DNA of 64,000 bases. Origin: Phoronis australis. Taxonomy: Eukaryota; Phoronida; Phoronidae. This document shows positions 13,001-21,294 of the stretch, one piece after another. The notes under the pieces were generated by a model, which saw nothing but the letters and a program-made list of their open reading frames with translations, had not been told where the DNA came from and did not search any database. The DNA lies in NCBI GenBank assembly GCA_002633005.1, contig NMRA01000154.1, positions 182,216 through 246,215 of the forward strand. The letters are read 5' to 3'. Numbering within the stretch: position 1 is the stretch's first letter; each line of letters begins with the position of its first letter. The position numbers and the translations under genes are program-made.

Positions 13001-16000
13001 TCAGATATCATGAGTTGGATGACTGCACAAACCTGGAATTCAGTGAGCGACGACATCTTAGTGCAAACAATTGATAGCCATTGTATTGTTTACGTTTTTT
13101 AACCTCAACCTTTTTTAAACTGTTCCTTGTACAATTTGAATGACTTGCCCAACTTTCTTTGGTGACATGATTATTGTTATTTCGTAATAGCATGTTGTTA
13201 TTGTTGTGTCACAGAACAAGTTGTGCACTTAGCTTCTGATTCACAGTTCTGTCTCAAATACAGCGTTATATCGTCTGCCACTCTATAGTTCTGTTGATAT
13301 CACCCAGTGTTGACCGGCCACCTTTCTCTAACAGACCTGATACTGCAAGTTTGGCATGGTGGTACACAAAGTGACGCAGTGTGTACATCCCGTGTGTGGT
13401 CTGTGATAAAAATGTTTAGTCCGTGTGCAGGTGGTAGAAACGTTTCCATGGCCACACCTCTAAATTCCTGGTGCTATCCCCTAAACTCTAGTCTCGGACT
13501 CTCAAAGTCCATATCCGCGGTCCTAAAGATCCACACACGCATCGCGAATACTTCGTATGTGATCACATTTGATTTATGCCAGAACAGAAGCACAAACTTT
13601 AAAATTAGAGCGTAAGTAAATAACGACGTATCTATCCAGTCCAACATTTCGGTTTATTTCATTAAACCATTCTTAAGGAAACAGAAACAAGCCACACAGG
13701 TAGAGAAAATTGACTGTACAGGTACACATCAAAATGCATTGTGAGGGGGAGAGACCAGAAATCAAAGCAGTTGGACCTCAAATGAACCAATGTTTCTATT
13801 TAGGTAACGCTCAGCATGATTCAACCCTATATGCATAGCCTCAATAGAAACATTGGTTCATTGAGCTCCAACTGTTTTGATTTCTGGTCTCTCCCCCTCA
13901 CAATGCATTTTGAAGTGTACCTGTACAGTCAATTTTCTCTACCTGTGTGGCTTGTTTTGTGTTTGTAACTGTTTCCTTGAGAATGGTTTAATGAAATAAA
14001 CCGAAATGTTGGATTCGATAGATATGTCGTTATTTACTTACGCGCTAATTTTAAAGTTCGTACTTTGTATGTGATGGCCGAACTCTGTACTTGGGGACCA
14101 AATTCCTCGCACGTACCATATTTAGGCGCTGGAGTTTGAATCCTTTGTATGAAGTGTGATCACCAGGTGTGCAGTAGTTTTGAGGTGTTTGGGGGCTCGA
14201 GTATGGAATTTGTATCATGCATTTGGTGGTCCAGGACTTGGGTTTAGGGGATCGTAGTTGTAATATAGAGTCGCGCCGTGTTATCATTTGCACTCCGAGA
14301 TATTATCTCAACTTTTTGTTAAGCAAAGNTGGCTTGTTTTGTGTTTGTAACTGTTTCCTTGAGAATGGTTTAATGAAATAAACCGAAACGTTGGATTGGA
14401 TAGATATGTCGTTATTTACTTACGCGCTAATTTTAAAGTTCGTACTTTGTATTTGATGGCCGAACTCTGTACTTGGGGACCAAATTCCTCGCACGTACCA
14501 TATTTAGGCGCTGGAGTTTGAATCCTTTGTATGAAGTGTGATCACCAGGTGTGCAGTAGTTTTGAGGTGTTTGGGGGCTCGAGTATGGAATTTGTATCAT
14601 GCATTTGGTGGTCCAGGACTTGGGTTTAGGGGATCGTAGTTGTAATATAGAGTCGCGCCGTGTTATCATTTGCACTCCGAGATATTATCTCAACTTTTTG
14701 TTAAGCAAAGCGTAATTCGCTGTTTAGATTTTGCTGCTTAAATAAATTCAGCATTAACTTGCTGTGTTGTGAAAGTCAAAATTTGTCATTCAACATCCAC
14801 AGCAGACTGGCAGTCAAACACAGTGACCACTGTCACACATCCAGTAAATGTTTAATTTAGCCGGCAGTCTTAATTGCCACTTTTCTGGCGGCCACAGTTG
14901 TCTTGATGTTGTTGACCACTGTCCGTCTCTTTCAGCCCAAGCCGGTCATCTTACGCAGTGCCTCATTACCAGAAGTGCCCAGGGTAGTTACCGCTTGACC
15001 CGTTCATCTTTTAACCCCGCCCTCGCTCCCGCTGCTCTTGTCAGTCTACACTAATCAACAGCGTTCTAGTTGCAGCAAGAGCCAAAGCCTGTTCACAGTG
15101 TTCACTTTGTTCACACTGGATAACAAGGATATCAGTTAATTGATATGAAGTCCTCAAATGAACGCGTTATTTTAATTCCAGTCAACATTGACGGTATCAC
15201 CATTGTGTATAAATTAAGAGCAAAAAATATCTTGGCAAATGTGGGCACATTTTAGTAGTATTAGAAATCAGAAAAAGTTTGAAGCGCCTGTATTGACTCT
15301 CTGAGTCTTCATCTGAGCTAACTGAATTCAGAGTGAACGAGCACGTACACCGTTTGAGGCCATATTGCGTTCTTGTCTTTGCTTGGGCCAAACAAAGTTC
15401 CACACATTCCACTGCTGCTATTGCCCAATGTTTAGTTTGTATGCGTCCAGCTGTGCAGGCGCGGGGGTGCATCCATGTACGTCCAAATGCACCGGCGCTG
15501 GTGTGCATCCTTGCATGTCCAGGTGCACGGGTGCTGGAATGTACCCATATTCGTCATGCTGCGCGTGTGCTGGCATGCACCCATATCCATCATGGTGTGC
15601 GTGTGCTGGCGTACACCCATATACGTCGTGGTGCATGTGAGCTGACGTGCGTCCATGTATGTCCTGGTCTGTGCTTGCACCCCTGTCATGGTCACTCTCT
15701 GTCCACTTAATTCATGCACTCACCCCATCATTACTATGGAATCTTGTCTCTCATAAATTGTCGCTATTGTTAAAATTTGTTATTTTTTATCATGTTGCTT
15801 TAGTTAGGGTATTTTGACTATCTGAAGTAGTGGAGGTTGGAGGTTGTTATCTATCTATTGAGGGGAATCCGGTGTTCAGTGTGTGCCGTTGTCACGAAGC
15901 ATTGGTTGACTGTGATACGTGACGCAAGCCCTTCTGGACGACAGAAGTGCTGAACACACATGTGGTCATCACAGCTTTGAGGAAAGAAACTGAAACTTTG

Positions 16001-19000
16001 TTTGATCTCTTGTGTCACATCTGCTTGCAGTAATAACTTAATTTCTCTCAAAAAAAACTTAATTACGATTCAGAAGTCTGTGTCATACAGGAAATTGCTT
16101 GAATTCAATGAGATGTTATTTTCACGGAACATCTCTTGGCATAACAGTATGTTCTTGACTGAAGACTGTATTTAGTTTGTTGTGAACTGATCACGTGACC
16201 CTAATTGCTCTTTTGTTTGTTCTCTGCCATCTACGGTAAATCAGGAAAGCGACCTTCATGAGTTGGAGGTATTAACAGCATGTCTCCCGGGTTACCCTAG
16301 TGTTTCTGTTGGCATGGAAACCGTGCATGTTGATGTTATAAAGATGTCTTTCGTATTAGCCTGATGTCAGCTTCATTGTACAATTATGCATGCACTCCTT
16401 GATAAAAAGGAAAAGCAAACAAAACGGGTAATCTTTGTCTTCAGTGTTTTATAAATTAAACCTTTATTTTGAACGCAACAAGGTGTCTGCCAATTTACTT
16501 ATCGCGAACTCCGCACTCTTGCGAAATGTTGACAAACAAACAATGAGTTTTACCCGGCAACGTGTTTGTCAGGTAAAATGGTGGCTTGGAAACGAAGGTG
16601 TGTTACGAATGCTGCCTTCTGATTGGTCAGTTATGCCATCACTCAAAATCCGGGCGATAGGTCAATTCTTGTTGACCTTTAAATTCATGAACTGCTTCTT
16701 TCATTATGTTGCAATTTTCATACTTTCTTACATGCTGTTTAGTACTGTCTCCTGCCTCCAGGTGTCACTGAAAATAAATGTACTAGGTATACCTCTTGCT
16801 GAGAATTAATTATCCATATTTGATGCCAACTTTTAAACCCGGAGATAGGAATTTTTTCGTGCATGGTAAAATATCACCAAAATCAAACAACAATAATGGT
16901 CAAAATTTCTTTTGTTTCATTTAAATGAGGCTCCTTTACCTACTTGTGAATATCCGCAGTTACATGTTGACTGATGGCAACTTTCGTATAAAGAACTTGA
17001 AAACGATTGACTTATTTGATGCTTCTTATAATCGAGGAAAGTCGAGAAAAGAAATTTCTCATGTCTGCCATGTTGTGTCCTAAGTTCGTGGCATTTTACC
17101 GCAGTTGGGTGTGCAGACTGGGTCGGTAGGCACCTATGCTGGGAGTTTTCTCCCTTGTTAACGTGGCTTGAGAGCGTGAAACGGTTTTCTAACTTTGAAT
17201 TATTTGCTCCTGTTTTTGCTGGTCGTATGTTTTGTAGTTGTTAACAATAGATTGGCACTAAAACATGGTATAGAGCATTGTTTGTATTGGTGTCATTTGC
17301 ATGTTCTGTGGTTGCTGCATGATGTTTATTTCTGACACTACACTGTAGGTGTCAGTTGTGTACCTTGTTGATTTCTGTTGTTGAGAATCTGAATTTCTTA
17401 TGCCTCAGAATACTGCTGGTCACACCTTTTACATTTATTTTTATTTTTTGTTTTTATTTACATTAAATTGTGATACTTTTGTATCTATCATGCTAAATCT
17501 AGAAGTTTGAAATTGTAATACATTAGGATAAAGATTTTATTTTCAAAGTCTAAACATGGGTTCTTTCCTGCCATATTACTGTACTAGTTTGAGTTAGAAG
17601 TCTGTTGGTGTGTCATCTTTAATTACAACTTTGTCTACTTGTTCTCTCTTCTTTCGACAACGGTCGTTATGGAGATTGTTTTCTGATGAACCTCTCGTTT
17701 TATGGGCATGTGTGTCTGTTTCAGAAGTCTAGCACTTCAACAGAGCCCAGGCTGTCAGTAGCGATCCGAGAGGACGAAGAGATGGATTTCAAACATGCCC
17801 AAGAGGAGGAGCGCGCGTTGTCTGAGCACATCAAGACGTTACAGCAAGAGAAGTAAGGGTCGCTAGGGTTGACCAAGGGGGTCCACAGGTTGACCAAGGG
17901 GATCCACAGGTTGACCAAGGGGATCCACAGGTTGACCAAGGGGATCCACAGGTTGACCAAGGGGATCCACAGGTTGACCAAGGGAGTCCACAGGTTGACC
18001 AAGGGGATCCACAGGTTGACCAAGGGGATCCACAGGTTGACCAAGGGGATCCACAGGTTGACTGAGAGGGTCCACAGGTTGACCAAGGGGGTATACAGGT
18101 TGACTAAGGGGGTACCAGAAGTCTACCAATGAATCATCCCATGAACGATAAGCCTTCTGTATTATGACTTTTATTTTTTATTTGTTGTTGACTATTTGGA
18201 TGAATTCCTAGAGGTTTACATCAGTGTAGACTGGAAAAATAACCATTACATAACTCTTGAAGTTCTTTTACACTGGCTAAGTGACAATGTACAACACAGC
18301 ATATTTGCCTTCAATCAGAATGTAGCACAAGCTTCAGCAGACTGGTTTGAATTAGATTAGAAGGCAGGAGTCAGAGGGAAAGTTCTCAAGAGCACTGCAA
18401 ACCTATAGTCCAGTGTACAGGCTCCGTTGATGAATGTAGTTGAAAGACGGCTTGTGTACATACTGTCATCTCAGTTGCACCCATTTTTCGTGACAGGGAA
18501 AGCCTGACCTATCAGATGCCAGTTCTGGAGTACCGTCATGCATCATCTGACGAGGACATGCTAGAAAGTTGTGATGACCTTGAAAGTTCAGCCGACTCGC
18601 TGGACGACCTTGATGATCCCCTGCCGGAGGACGCGTGTGAAGTCATTAGTAAGTATCCTCGTCAACTGTGTGATCACGTGCTGTGCCAAATATGTCCATT
18701 TTCCAAAGTGACCAGTACGTTTTTTCGCTCAAACCATGATGTCTCCGTGGTTGCCTAATATCGGGTATGAGATGGGCATAAGAATCTTTGTCCAATAATG
18801 TGTTCAGTATTGGCTGCTTAACGTTATGTAGGACCGTTTTGACAAGTCACCATATTTAGACAAGTATCTGCAAAACTATAGATTTTAACTCGGTAGTATA
18901 TTTTCTGAAAGGAGGAAACCTGTAGAGTTTCGTTTTTGACTTTATTGCCAATTTTCCATTAATTGGGTCACATGACTGTAAAAAATAGCAAAAGAAGGGT

Positions 19001-20555
19001 AGGTAATGGTCTGATGTAACGTGCCCGAATTTTGAGAACCAGTTTTCTCCACTAAATAACGGGCATCAAACTGGTTCTCAAAATGCGGGCACATTATATT
19101 AGACTATTGCCGAAAGGTACATCTAGCAAAAAAGTGTATCAAGCACATGACCAAATCTTATTGGATATAAATGTTTAAGGGTATTTAGGACCCTACAAAA
19201 TTTGGATTACTTCAGAAGAAATCTCGGAAGTGGCTGATCGGATTCATATGAAGCTGATTATAAACTTAATGCACTATTATCCAAGACTCTATTAAAGATT
19301 GTTTTTAAAATATTGCTCCATTGTTCAAGGGTTATCAAAAAGTAGGACTCTTATGGTTTTTCATAAAAACTCAAACTTTGACTAAAACCAGGGATATTCC
19401 TGGATGTGCCTTTGCATCATTAAGGCATAAAGAATAAAAAGGCACAAGGACATTGCAGCAGTGCGCCATATCTTTTAAAATGCAACACTAGTACAAAAAA
19501 ACGCAAAATTCAAGTCAGCTAACACCCAGTTGGGTAAAACACGTTGTTATTATTTTGATTGCCCTTGGGGCTTCTGTTTCATATGTTACCACTTTAATTA
19601 CACTGCTGGGCACAATTTTTTGAAAAATGGCACGGTTTTTGTCATCAGGTGCGCCCAAAGGGTACAGGCTCAAATCTGGTCAGGAATTTCTGTGATGAAA
19701 CGAGAACTAAATGTAATTTAGAAACTGTAACAGCCTCTGATGTTTAATCTTGAACACCTGTCTTAAACAAAACTTGGTCTTGTTTTTGATACTGTTGTTT
19801 TGCTCTGAATGTTCCTTTATTTTTGGCTAAATTAAACGAGACTCAATTTATGTCAGAAATTTGGTTGTGTTGTTGCTTTTCACTTCATGCAGTTTTATAA
19901 GTTACGATAGTCCAAAGTTAAGACCTACGTAACCTTTAGTACATGCTCTTTGTAAGACGATGTTGACCATAATGTCTTTGTCAACAATCGCTAGACCATA
20001 GCTGGTATGATCTTTAAACTTCTGTCTCACACAGGCTGTGGTCTTAGTATCATTCCTGCTGCATTTAGTAAAGTTGTGTCTAGTCCTAGGCTTTTGCTGT
20101 ATAAGTTGTTTTCAACAGTGAAAGTAGAAACAGTTTTAGAAGTAGAGAACCCAGCCCTATGTAAGTTTTCAAGTGACTGCAGACAAGTAATTAGTTGTTG
20201 GACCCAAACTTGTGCTGCCCATTCATGTGTGGTGGATCCAGAGGGGTTTTGGGGGTCTGGTCCTTTTGCACTGTCTCTCAGTCCATCACCCTGGATTCGC
20301 CAGGAAATTGTAGTTTCTGTTATATGTCTATCAACCTGTCTTTTAGTCAATCGACCCATGAAGCTTGACAGTAGTTCAAAACTGAACAAGAAGAGGCGCA
20401 AGGTCTCCTCGACCTCCAGCTTCGTAGGTGGCGACCTCAATAGCCCTGGATCACGTGCTGAGGGCGGGGCTATCGACGCAGGCAAAAGCGATTCGCTGGA
20501 GAATGTATTTCCTGCTAGTGAATACAGCACAAGGGAGGATGAGATTATCGTGTAG
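938..20555 (+). CDS. MYO9: MYO9 class IX unconventional myosin (motorised RhoGAP), 3' part, 14 spliced exons
   Basis: CDS = join(938-1078, 1802-1918, 3707-3815, 4415-4539, 5237-5342, 6158-6231, 6627-6807, 7557-7685, 9102-9207, 10711-10842, 12815-12950, 17725-17852, 18497-18648, 20347-20555), 1845 nt, 614 residues plus stop. All junctions are GT-AG and all phases agree. Residues numbered from the window's first exon: tail linker 1-168; C1 zinc finger about 169-217 with spacing H-X12-C-X2-C-X12-C-X2-C-X4-H-X2-C-X7-C; RhoGAP about 228-430 with arginine finger R267 (GIYRKAG), K304/R308 (LKKFFREL) and N377 (NKMSPTNLSV); coiled coil about 475-500; variable tail. Class IX myosins are single-headed actin motors that inactivate Rho through this GAP domain, and C1 followed by RhoGAP in a long tail is diagnostic. 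The catalytic residues are intact. Motor and IQ exons lie upstream of the window. One gene in place of vertebrate MYO9A/B is inferred. Confidence 0.94.
1277..1408. repeat. 37-bp tandem repeat, about 3.6 copies (MYO9 intron)
   Basis: The motif TCCATGTATGTCTGCCCCTC recurs at 1277, 1314, 1350 and 1387, i.e. a unit of 36-37 bp with a few substitutions. It creates a spurious open frame on the + strand. Confidence 0.9.
1802..1918 (+). CDS. MYO9: MYO9 exon b (tail upstream of C1)
   Basis: A long T tract and TTTGCAG precede 1802, and donor GTTGGT follows 1918. The 39 codons, phase 0/0, encode an amphipathic segment (KTQFEKGLGEQLSTFEKIFR and on to TSLAMQ). It joins in frame to the exons on both sides. 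Confidence 0.85.
3707..3815 (+). CDS. MYO9: MYO9 exon c (tail upstream of C1)
   Basis: Acceptor CATTGTAG and donor GTAGGT flank 109 nt that start in phase 0 and end after the first base of a codon (phase 1). The residues run from DASMSVKFRDLMTNYEQIL to NVPITL. The split codon G|TT (Val) is completed by the next exon. Confidence 0.87.
4183..4212. mobile_element. Solo terminal fragment of the hAT-like MITE family
   Basis: TTTTTTGTCATTGG followed by CATTCCAAGCCCTG is almost identical to the right end of the element at 10892-11386. No partner terminus was found to the left, so this looks like a truncated or internally deleted copy in MYO9 intron c-d. Confidence 0.55.
4415..4539 (+). CDS. MYO9: MYO9 exon d (NAFRGYLDEF block and basic linker)
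   Basis: Acceptor GATTCCAG and donor GTGAGT flank 125 nt. The exon encodes VINAFRGYLDEFLKDRKKRE, a motif I associate with the region just before the C1 domain in MYO9A/B. A strongly basic run (KIKKKKKDKHKDHVF) leads into the zinc finger. Confidence 0.92.
5237..5342 (+). CDS. MYO9: MYO9 exon e (first half of C1 domain)
   Basis: Acceptor ATTGCAG and donor GTATGT flank 106 nt. The exon encodes EYLGHRF, then IPTFCEMCNKMMWTM and AQSCL. It supplies the first His and three of the six Cys ligands of the phorbol-ester/DAG-type C1 fold. The phase 1 intron splits the domain inside its second Cys-X2-Cys pair. Confidence 0.94.
5700..6056. repeat. Degenerate tandem repeat of about 90 bp, four copies (MYO9 intron)
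   Basis: Blocks containing AACAAATGACTGTCTGTGAA, then ACATGTTCATCA and TTATTCACA..TTCACTACTTC recur four times with indels. The array ends about 100 bp before the second C1 exon. Confidence 0.85.
6158..6231 (+). CDS. MYO9: MYO9 exon f (second half of C1 domain)
   Basis: Acceptor TTTACAG and donor GTGAGT flank 74 nt. Joined to the previous exon it gives CLACKFTSHKKCSMTNIPEC, which completes the remaining C1 zinc ligands. It ends in phase 0 with KLSAKKE. Confidence 0.93.
6425..6577. repeat. Perfect 29-bp tandem repeat, 5.3 copies (MYO9 intron before RhoGAP exon)
   Basis: The unit TTTGTTGGTAAACATCTGAC plus TTGAGACGA starts at 6425, 6454, 6483, 6512 and 6541, with a partial sixth copy. Copies are identical, so the array is recent or still homogenising. 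It sits about 50 bp upstream of the first RhoGAP exon and produces spurious minus-strand frames. Confidence 0.95.
6627..6807 (+). CDS. MYO9: MYO9 exon g (RhoGAP start, arginine finger)
   Basis: Acceptor TTGTTTAG and donor GTATGA flank 181 nt. The product starts KGKDFFGAHLSSLIHEDSKV and includes GLYTEGIYRKAG, the RhoGAP box with the catalytic arginine. The exon ends after the first base of an Asn codon (A|AT). Confidence 0.95.
7557..7685 (+). CDS. MYO9: MYO9 exon h (RhoGAP middle)
   Basis: Acceptor TTTCAG and donor GTATTG flank 129 nt, phase 1 on both sides. It encodes FDEYPIHVLTATLKKFFREL followed by KEPLLTFDLYEDFLRAA. This matches the RhoGAP LKxFLREL-PLxTF block that contributes Rho contacts. 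Confidence 0.95.
7800..8790 (-). mobile_element. Older dispersed repeat interrupted by the MITE at 7837-8686
   Basis: The flanks of the MITE (7800-7836 and 8690-8790) join, in reverse complement, into a sequence similar to 16545-16680. Shared blocks include CTGATTGGTCAGTTA, GCGATAGGTCAATT, CGAAGGTGTG and GGTAAAATGG. The copy at 16.6 kb lacks the insertion. Confidence 0.7.
7837..8686. mobile_element. Non-autonomous PIF/Harbinger-like DNA transposon (MITE), 850 bp
   Basis: The terminal inverted repeats are GGGCTGTTCCAGTAAAATCC at the left and its near complement ending GGAACAGCCC at the right. Homology extends about 45 bp inward into G-rich/C-rich runs. A TTA triplet flanks both ends, matching the 3-bp TWA target duplication of PIF/Harbinger elements. 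No transposase is encoded. Inside is a tandem 25-bp duplication at 8050-8099 (CCCAACTTATCCCAATACAA). Confidence 0.8.
9102..9207 (+). CDS. MYO9: MYO9 exon i (RhoGAP middle)
   Basis: Acceptor TTCCTCTAG and donor GTAGGT flank 106 nt. The exon encodes DVGENKDRVQALYALIDQLP and HDVLERLIFHLAR, the typical IDxLPxxxxxxLxxLxxHL helix pair of RhoGAP folds. Confidence 0.94.
9546..10320. mobile_element. Possible diverged relative of the Harbinger-like MITE
   Basis: The left edge GAGCTTTTCCAATAAAGTCT and the right edge (reverse complement GGGCTGTAAAACCCGTATTG) resemble the termini of the 7837-8686 element, and the size is similar. Identity is low and no target duplication was verified. Confidence 0.3.
10711..10842 (+). 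CDS. MYO9: MYO9 exon j (RhoGAP catalytic Asn block)
   Basis: Acceptor TGTTGCAG precedes 10711. The exon encodes VAQNQERNKMSPTNLSVIWG then PCLLKTCRTL, the NxMxxxNLxxxxxPxLL RhoGAP signature. The donor is read as GTATGT at 10843. A GT two bases upstream would break the frame, while this choice leaves phase 2 and fits the next exon. Confidence 0.93.
10892..11386. mobile_element. hAT-like MITE, 495 bp
   Basis: The termini CAGGGCTTGGAAT and ATTCCAAGCCCTG are perfect inverted repeats of 13 bp, and both subterminal regions contain TTTCCGCG-type motifs. CAGGG termini are typical of hAT elements. The flanks CAAGTA and CAAGTTA are only an imperfect duplication. No transposase. Located 50 bp after MYO9 exon j. 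Confidence 0.7.
11459..12512. repeat. GTCCGTCCG-type complex repeat made of about 145-bp monomers
   Basis: It begins with a palindrome at 11468-11495 (TGCGCCCACATA-TTTA-TATGTGGACGCA), followed by GTCCGTCCGTCCGGG. Degenerate monomers follow, each with a TATCTCCAAAACC-like block and a CCTAGTGGCAATTTT-like block (near 11656, 11800, 11957, 12102 and 12414). It ends GTGGGCGCATTTCAACGCTC. The 147-residue open frame inside is a by-product. Repeats of this style are widespread in marine invertebrate genomes. Confidence 0.7.
12815..12950 (+). CDS. MYO9: MYO9 exon k (end of RhoGAP and linker)
   Basis: Acceptor TATTTCAG and donor GTAGGT flank 136 nt. The exon encodes VIDYVIQEQLRKLNTTLADI then DRLSVVRASMRASK. 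It corresponds to the last RhoGAP helix and the following conserved SLIRxSM-like segment of MYO9. It ends in phase 0. Confidence 0.91.
13596..14057. repeat. Large palindrome: about 205-bp inverted arms, 42-bp loop
   Basis: The left arm 13596-13800 and right arm 13843-14057 are near-perfect reverse complements (e.g. AATGAACCAATGTTTCTATT against AATAGAAACATTGGTTCATT). The right arm contains GGTTT-AATGAAAT-AAACC-GAAATGTTGG, a small stem followed by GAAA(C/T)GTTG, as in the 41.7-kb palindrome. Confidence 0.9.
13948..14710. repeat. 382-bp direct tandem duplication with an N at the junction
   Basis: 13948-14328 and 14330-14710 are about 99% identical (a handful of substitutions). The single N at 14329 is exactly at the junction. 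The unit includes part of the palindrome's right arm. It is either a recent duplication or an assembly artefact. Confidence 0.9.
15460..15665. repeat. Degenerate tandem repeat of about 36 bp (MYO9 intron)
   Basis: Blocks like GGTGTGCATCCTTGCATGTC with GTGCTGGCATGCACCCATAT recur five to six times with substitutions. Cys/His-rich open frames on both strands here are consequences of the repeat, not genes. Confidence 0.85.
16545..16680 (+). repeat. Uninterrupted copy of the dispersed repeat (empty site)
   Basis: It matches the reverse complement of the MITE flanks at 7800-7836 and 8690-8790, in MYO9's large intron. Where the 7.8-kb copy carries the MITE, this one reads straight through (CAGTTATGCCATCACTCAAA). 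Confidence 0.65.
17725..17852 (+). CDS. MYO9: MYO9 exon l (coiled-coil start)
   Basis: Acceptor TGTTTCAG and donor GTAAGG flank 128 nt. The exon encodes KSSTSTEPRLSVAIREDEEM then AQEEERALSEHIKTLQQEK. The second part is predicted coiled coil and matches the EERVLTEQIENLQKEKEEL segment recalled from vertebrate MYO9. A 21-bp minisatellite begins only about 15 bp beyond the donor. Confidence 0.92.
17868..18119. repeat. 21-bp minisatellite, 12 copies, adjacent to a MYO9 splice donor
   Basis: The unit GTTGACCAAGGGGATCCACA plus G starts every 21 bp from 17868 to 18099 with few substitutions. It begins 15 bp downstream of the donor at 17853. The period is a multiple of three and free of stops in several frames, which explains repeat-encoded open frames on both strands. 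Confidence 0.96.
18497..18648 (+). CDS. MYO9: MYO9 exon m (conserved acidic tail)
   Basis: Acceptor GTGACAG and donor GTAAGT flank 152 nt. The exon encodes ESLTYQMPVLEYRHASSDED then an Asp/Ser/Glu-rich run (LESSADSLDDLDDPLPEDA). This parallels the LTFEMLVLEPRASDDETLES block of vertebrate MYO9. Confidence 0.92.
19003..19112. mobile_element. Short palindromic MITE, about 110 bp
   Basis: Imperfect arms of about 44 bp: AACGTGCCCG, TTTTGAGAACCAGTTT on the left and AAACTGGTTCTCAAAA, GCGGGCACAT on the right, with a loop of about 18 nt. It lies in the MYO9 intron before the terminal exon. Confidence 0.65.
20347..20555 (+). CDS. MYO9: MYO9 terminal exon with stop
   Basis: Acceptor CTTTTAG precedes 20347. 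The exon completes Ile (A|TC) and encodes 68 more residues to TAG at 20553-20555. The tail is low complexity, with a basic cluster (KLNKKRRKVSSTSSF) that could act as a nuclear-localisation or acidic-lipid-binding patch. It ends in REDEIIV. The reading frame also stays open upstream of the acceptor, so splicing here is inferred from the phase match. Confidence 0.85.
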
Positions 20556-20691
20556 TTAGCAGAAGAGTGAAATGTGAAGCAACACGGTCCGACTTGAATT
20601 ATGTGTAAGCAACTGTTGCGCGTTCTACTTAATGGTTACTGTTGATGAAAATGACTCATTGCAATGAAGATGTTTGCATATTGACTAGTCT

Positions 20692-20911
20692 ACCATCTAA
20701 CAGAGGGCTCCAAGTTAGCCAGTCTCTTTGAACATTGGCTGAATATACCATCCAACAGAGGGCGCCATGTTAGCCAGTCTGTTTGAACTTTGGTTGAATA
20801 TACCATCCAACAGAGGGCGCCATGTTAGCCAGTCTGTTTGAACATTGGCTGAATATACCATCCAACAGAGGGCGCCATGTTAGCCAGTCTGTTTGCAACA
20901 TTGTACAAGAA
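20692..20911. repeat. 55-bp tandem repeat, 4 copies, in the MYO9 3' UTR/flank
   Basis: Units start at 20692, 20747, 20802 and 20857, with core ACCATCCAACAGAGGGCGCC and then TTAGCCAGTCTGTTTGAA. The first copy is the most diverged. It starts 137 nt after the MYO9 stop codon. Confidence 0.93.
20752..20876 (+). promoter_or_regulatory. Three CTCF-consensus-like sites at 55-bp spacing
   Basis: CCAACAGAGGGCGCC occurs at 20752-20766, 20807-20821 and 20862-20876. Each fits the recalled bilaterian CTCF core NCA-NNA-GRN-GGC-RSY at every position. Motif match only; occupancy is unproven. Confidence 0.4.
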
Positions 20912-21213
20912 TACCATCTGCTATGACATTCCTTTGTTGTGAAAAAACATCGCAACTTATGGTAGTTGAAAGGGGTGCTTCATCTGTTGGCCAAAAGATT
21001 TAATATTCTTGGTGATTACCAGTGATACCAGCCCCATGTGTTGTTAATGTGACTCATTACCCGAGGTGATTACCAGTGTTATCATCTCATTTCACTGTGG
21101 ACGGTTTAACTTTGGACTCTGTAGACACCTTTGGCATTAATTTATTACTTGATTTGGACCTGTTTAGTCTGGTTGATACTTAAATGAAATTCTTGACTCA
21201 TGGCATGAGCAAC

Positions 21214-21294
21214 ACGATGACATAGGTCATAACACAATGACGTAGGTCATAACACAATGATGTAGGTAAGGAAATGATGACATAGGTCATAACA
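21214..21294. repeat. 20-bp tandem repeat with AGGTCA half-sites
   Basis: Unit AGGTCATAACACAATGACGT, about four copies. AGGTCA occurs at 21224, 21244 and 21284, and AGGTAA at 21264. AGGTCA is the generic nuclear receptor half-site, but the 20-bp period gives 14-bp spacers, wider than usual elements. Confidence 0.8.

Larger units (their letters stand above)
12951..17724 (+). other. Largest MYO9 intron (4.8 kb), repeat-rich
   Basis: No exon was recognised between the RhoGAP-end exon and the coiled-coil exon, and these join in phase 0. The intron holds the palindrome, the 382-bp duplication, the 36-bp repeat and the 16.5-kb dispersed repeat. An alternative exon cannot be excluded, because this linker varies between myosin IX proteins. 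Confidence 0.7.

Noticed and set aside
14051-14675. Two identical 80-residue minus-strand frames
   Set aside because: They are the same noncoding segment repeated by the 382-bp duplication; no family resemblance.
15333-15719. Cys/His/Pro-rich open frames on both strands
   Set aside because: They are translations of a degenerate 36-bp tandem repeat, open on both strands at once.
17721-18132. Repetitive open frames such as LTKGIHR and LGQPVDP
   Set aside because: These are products of the 21-bp minisatellite beyond a good splice donor.
20007-20346. Upstream extension of the MYO9 last exon as one long frame
   Set aside because: The frame is open, but the TTTTAG acceptor at 20346 gives the correct phase with the previous donor. 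The upstream residues do not resemble the tail.
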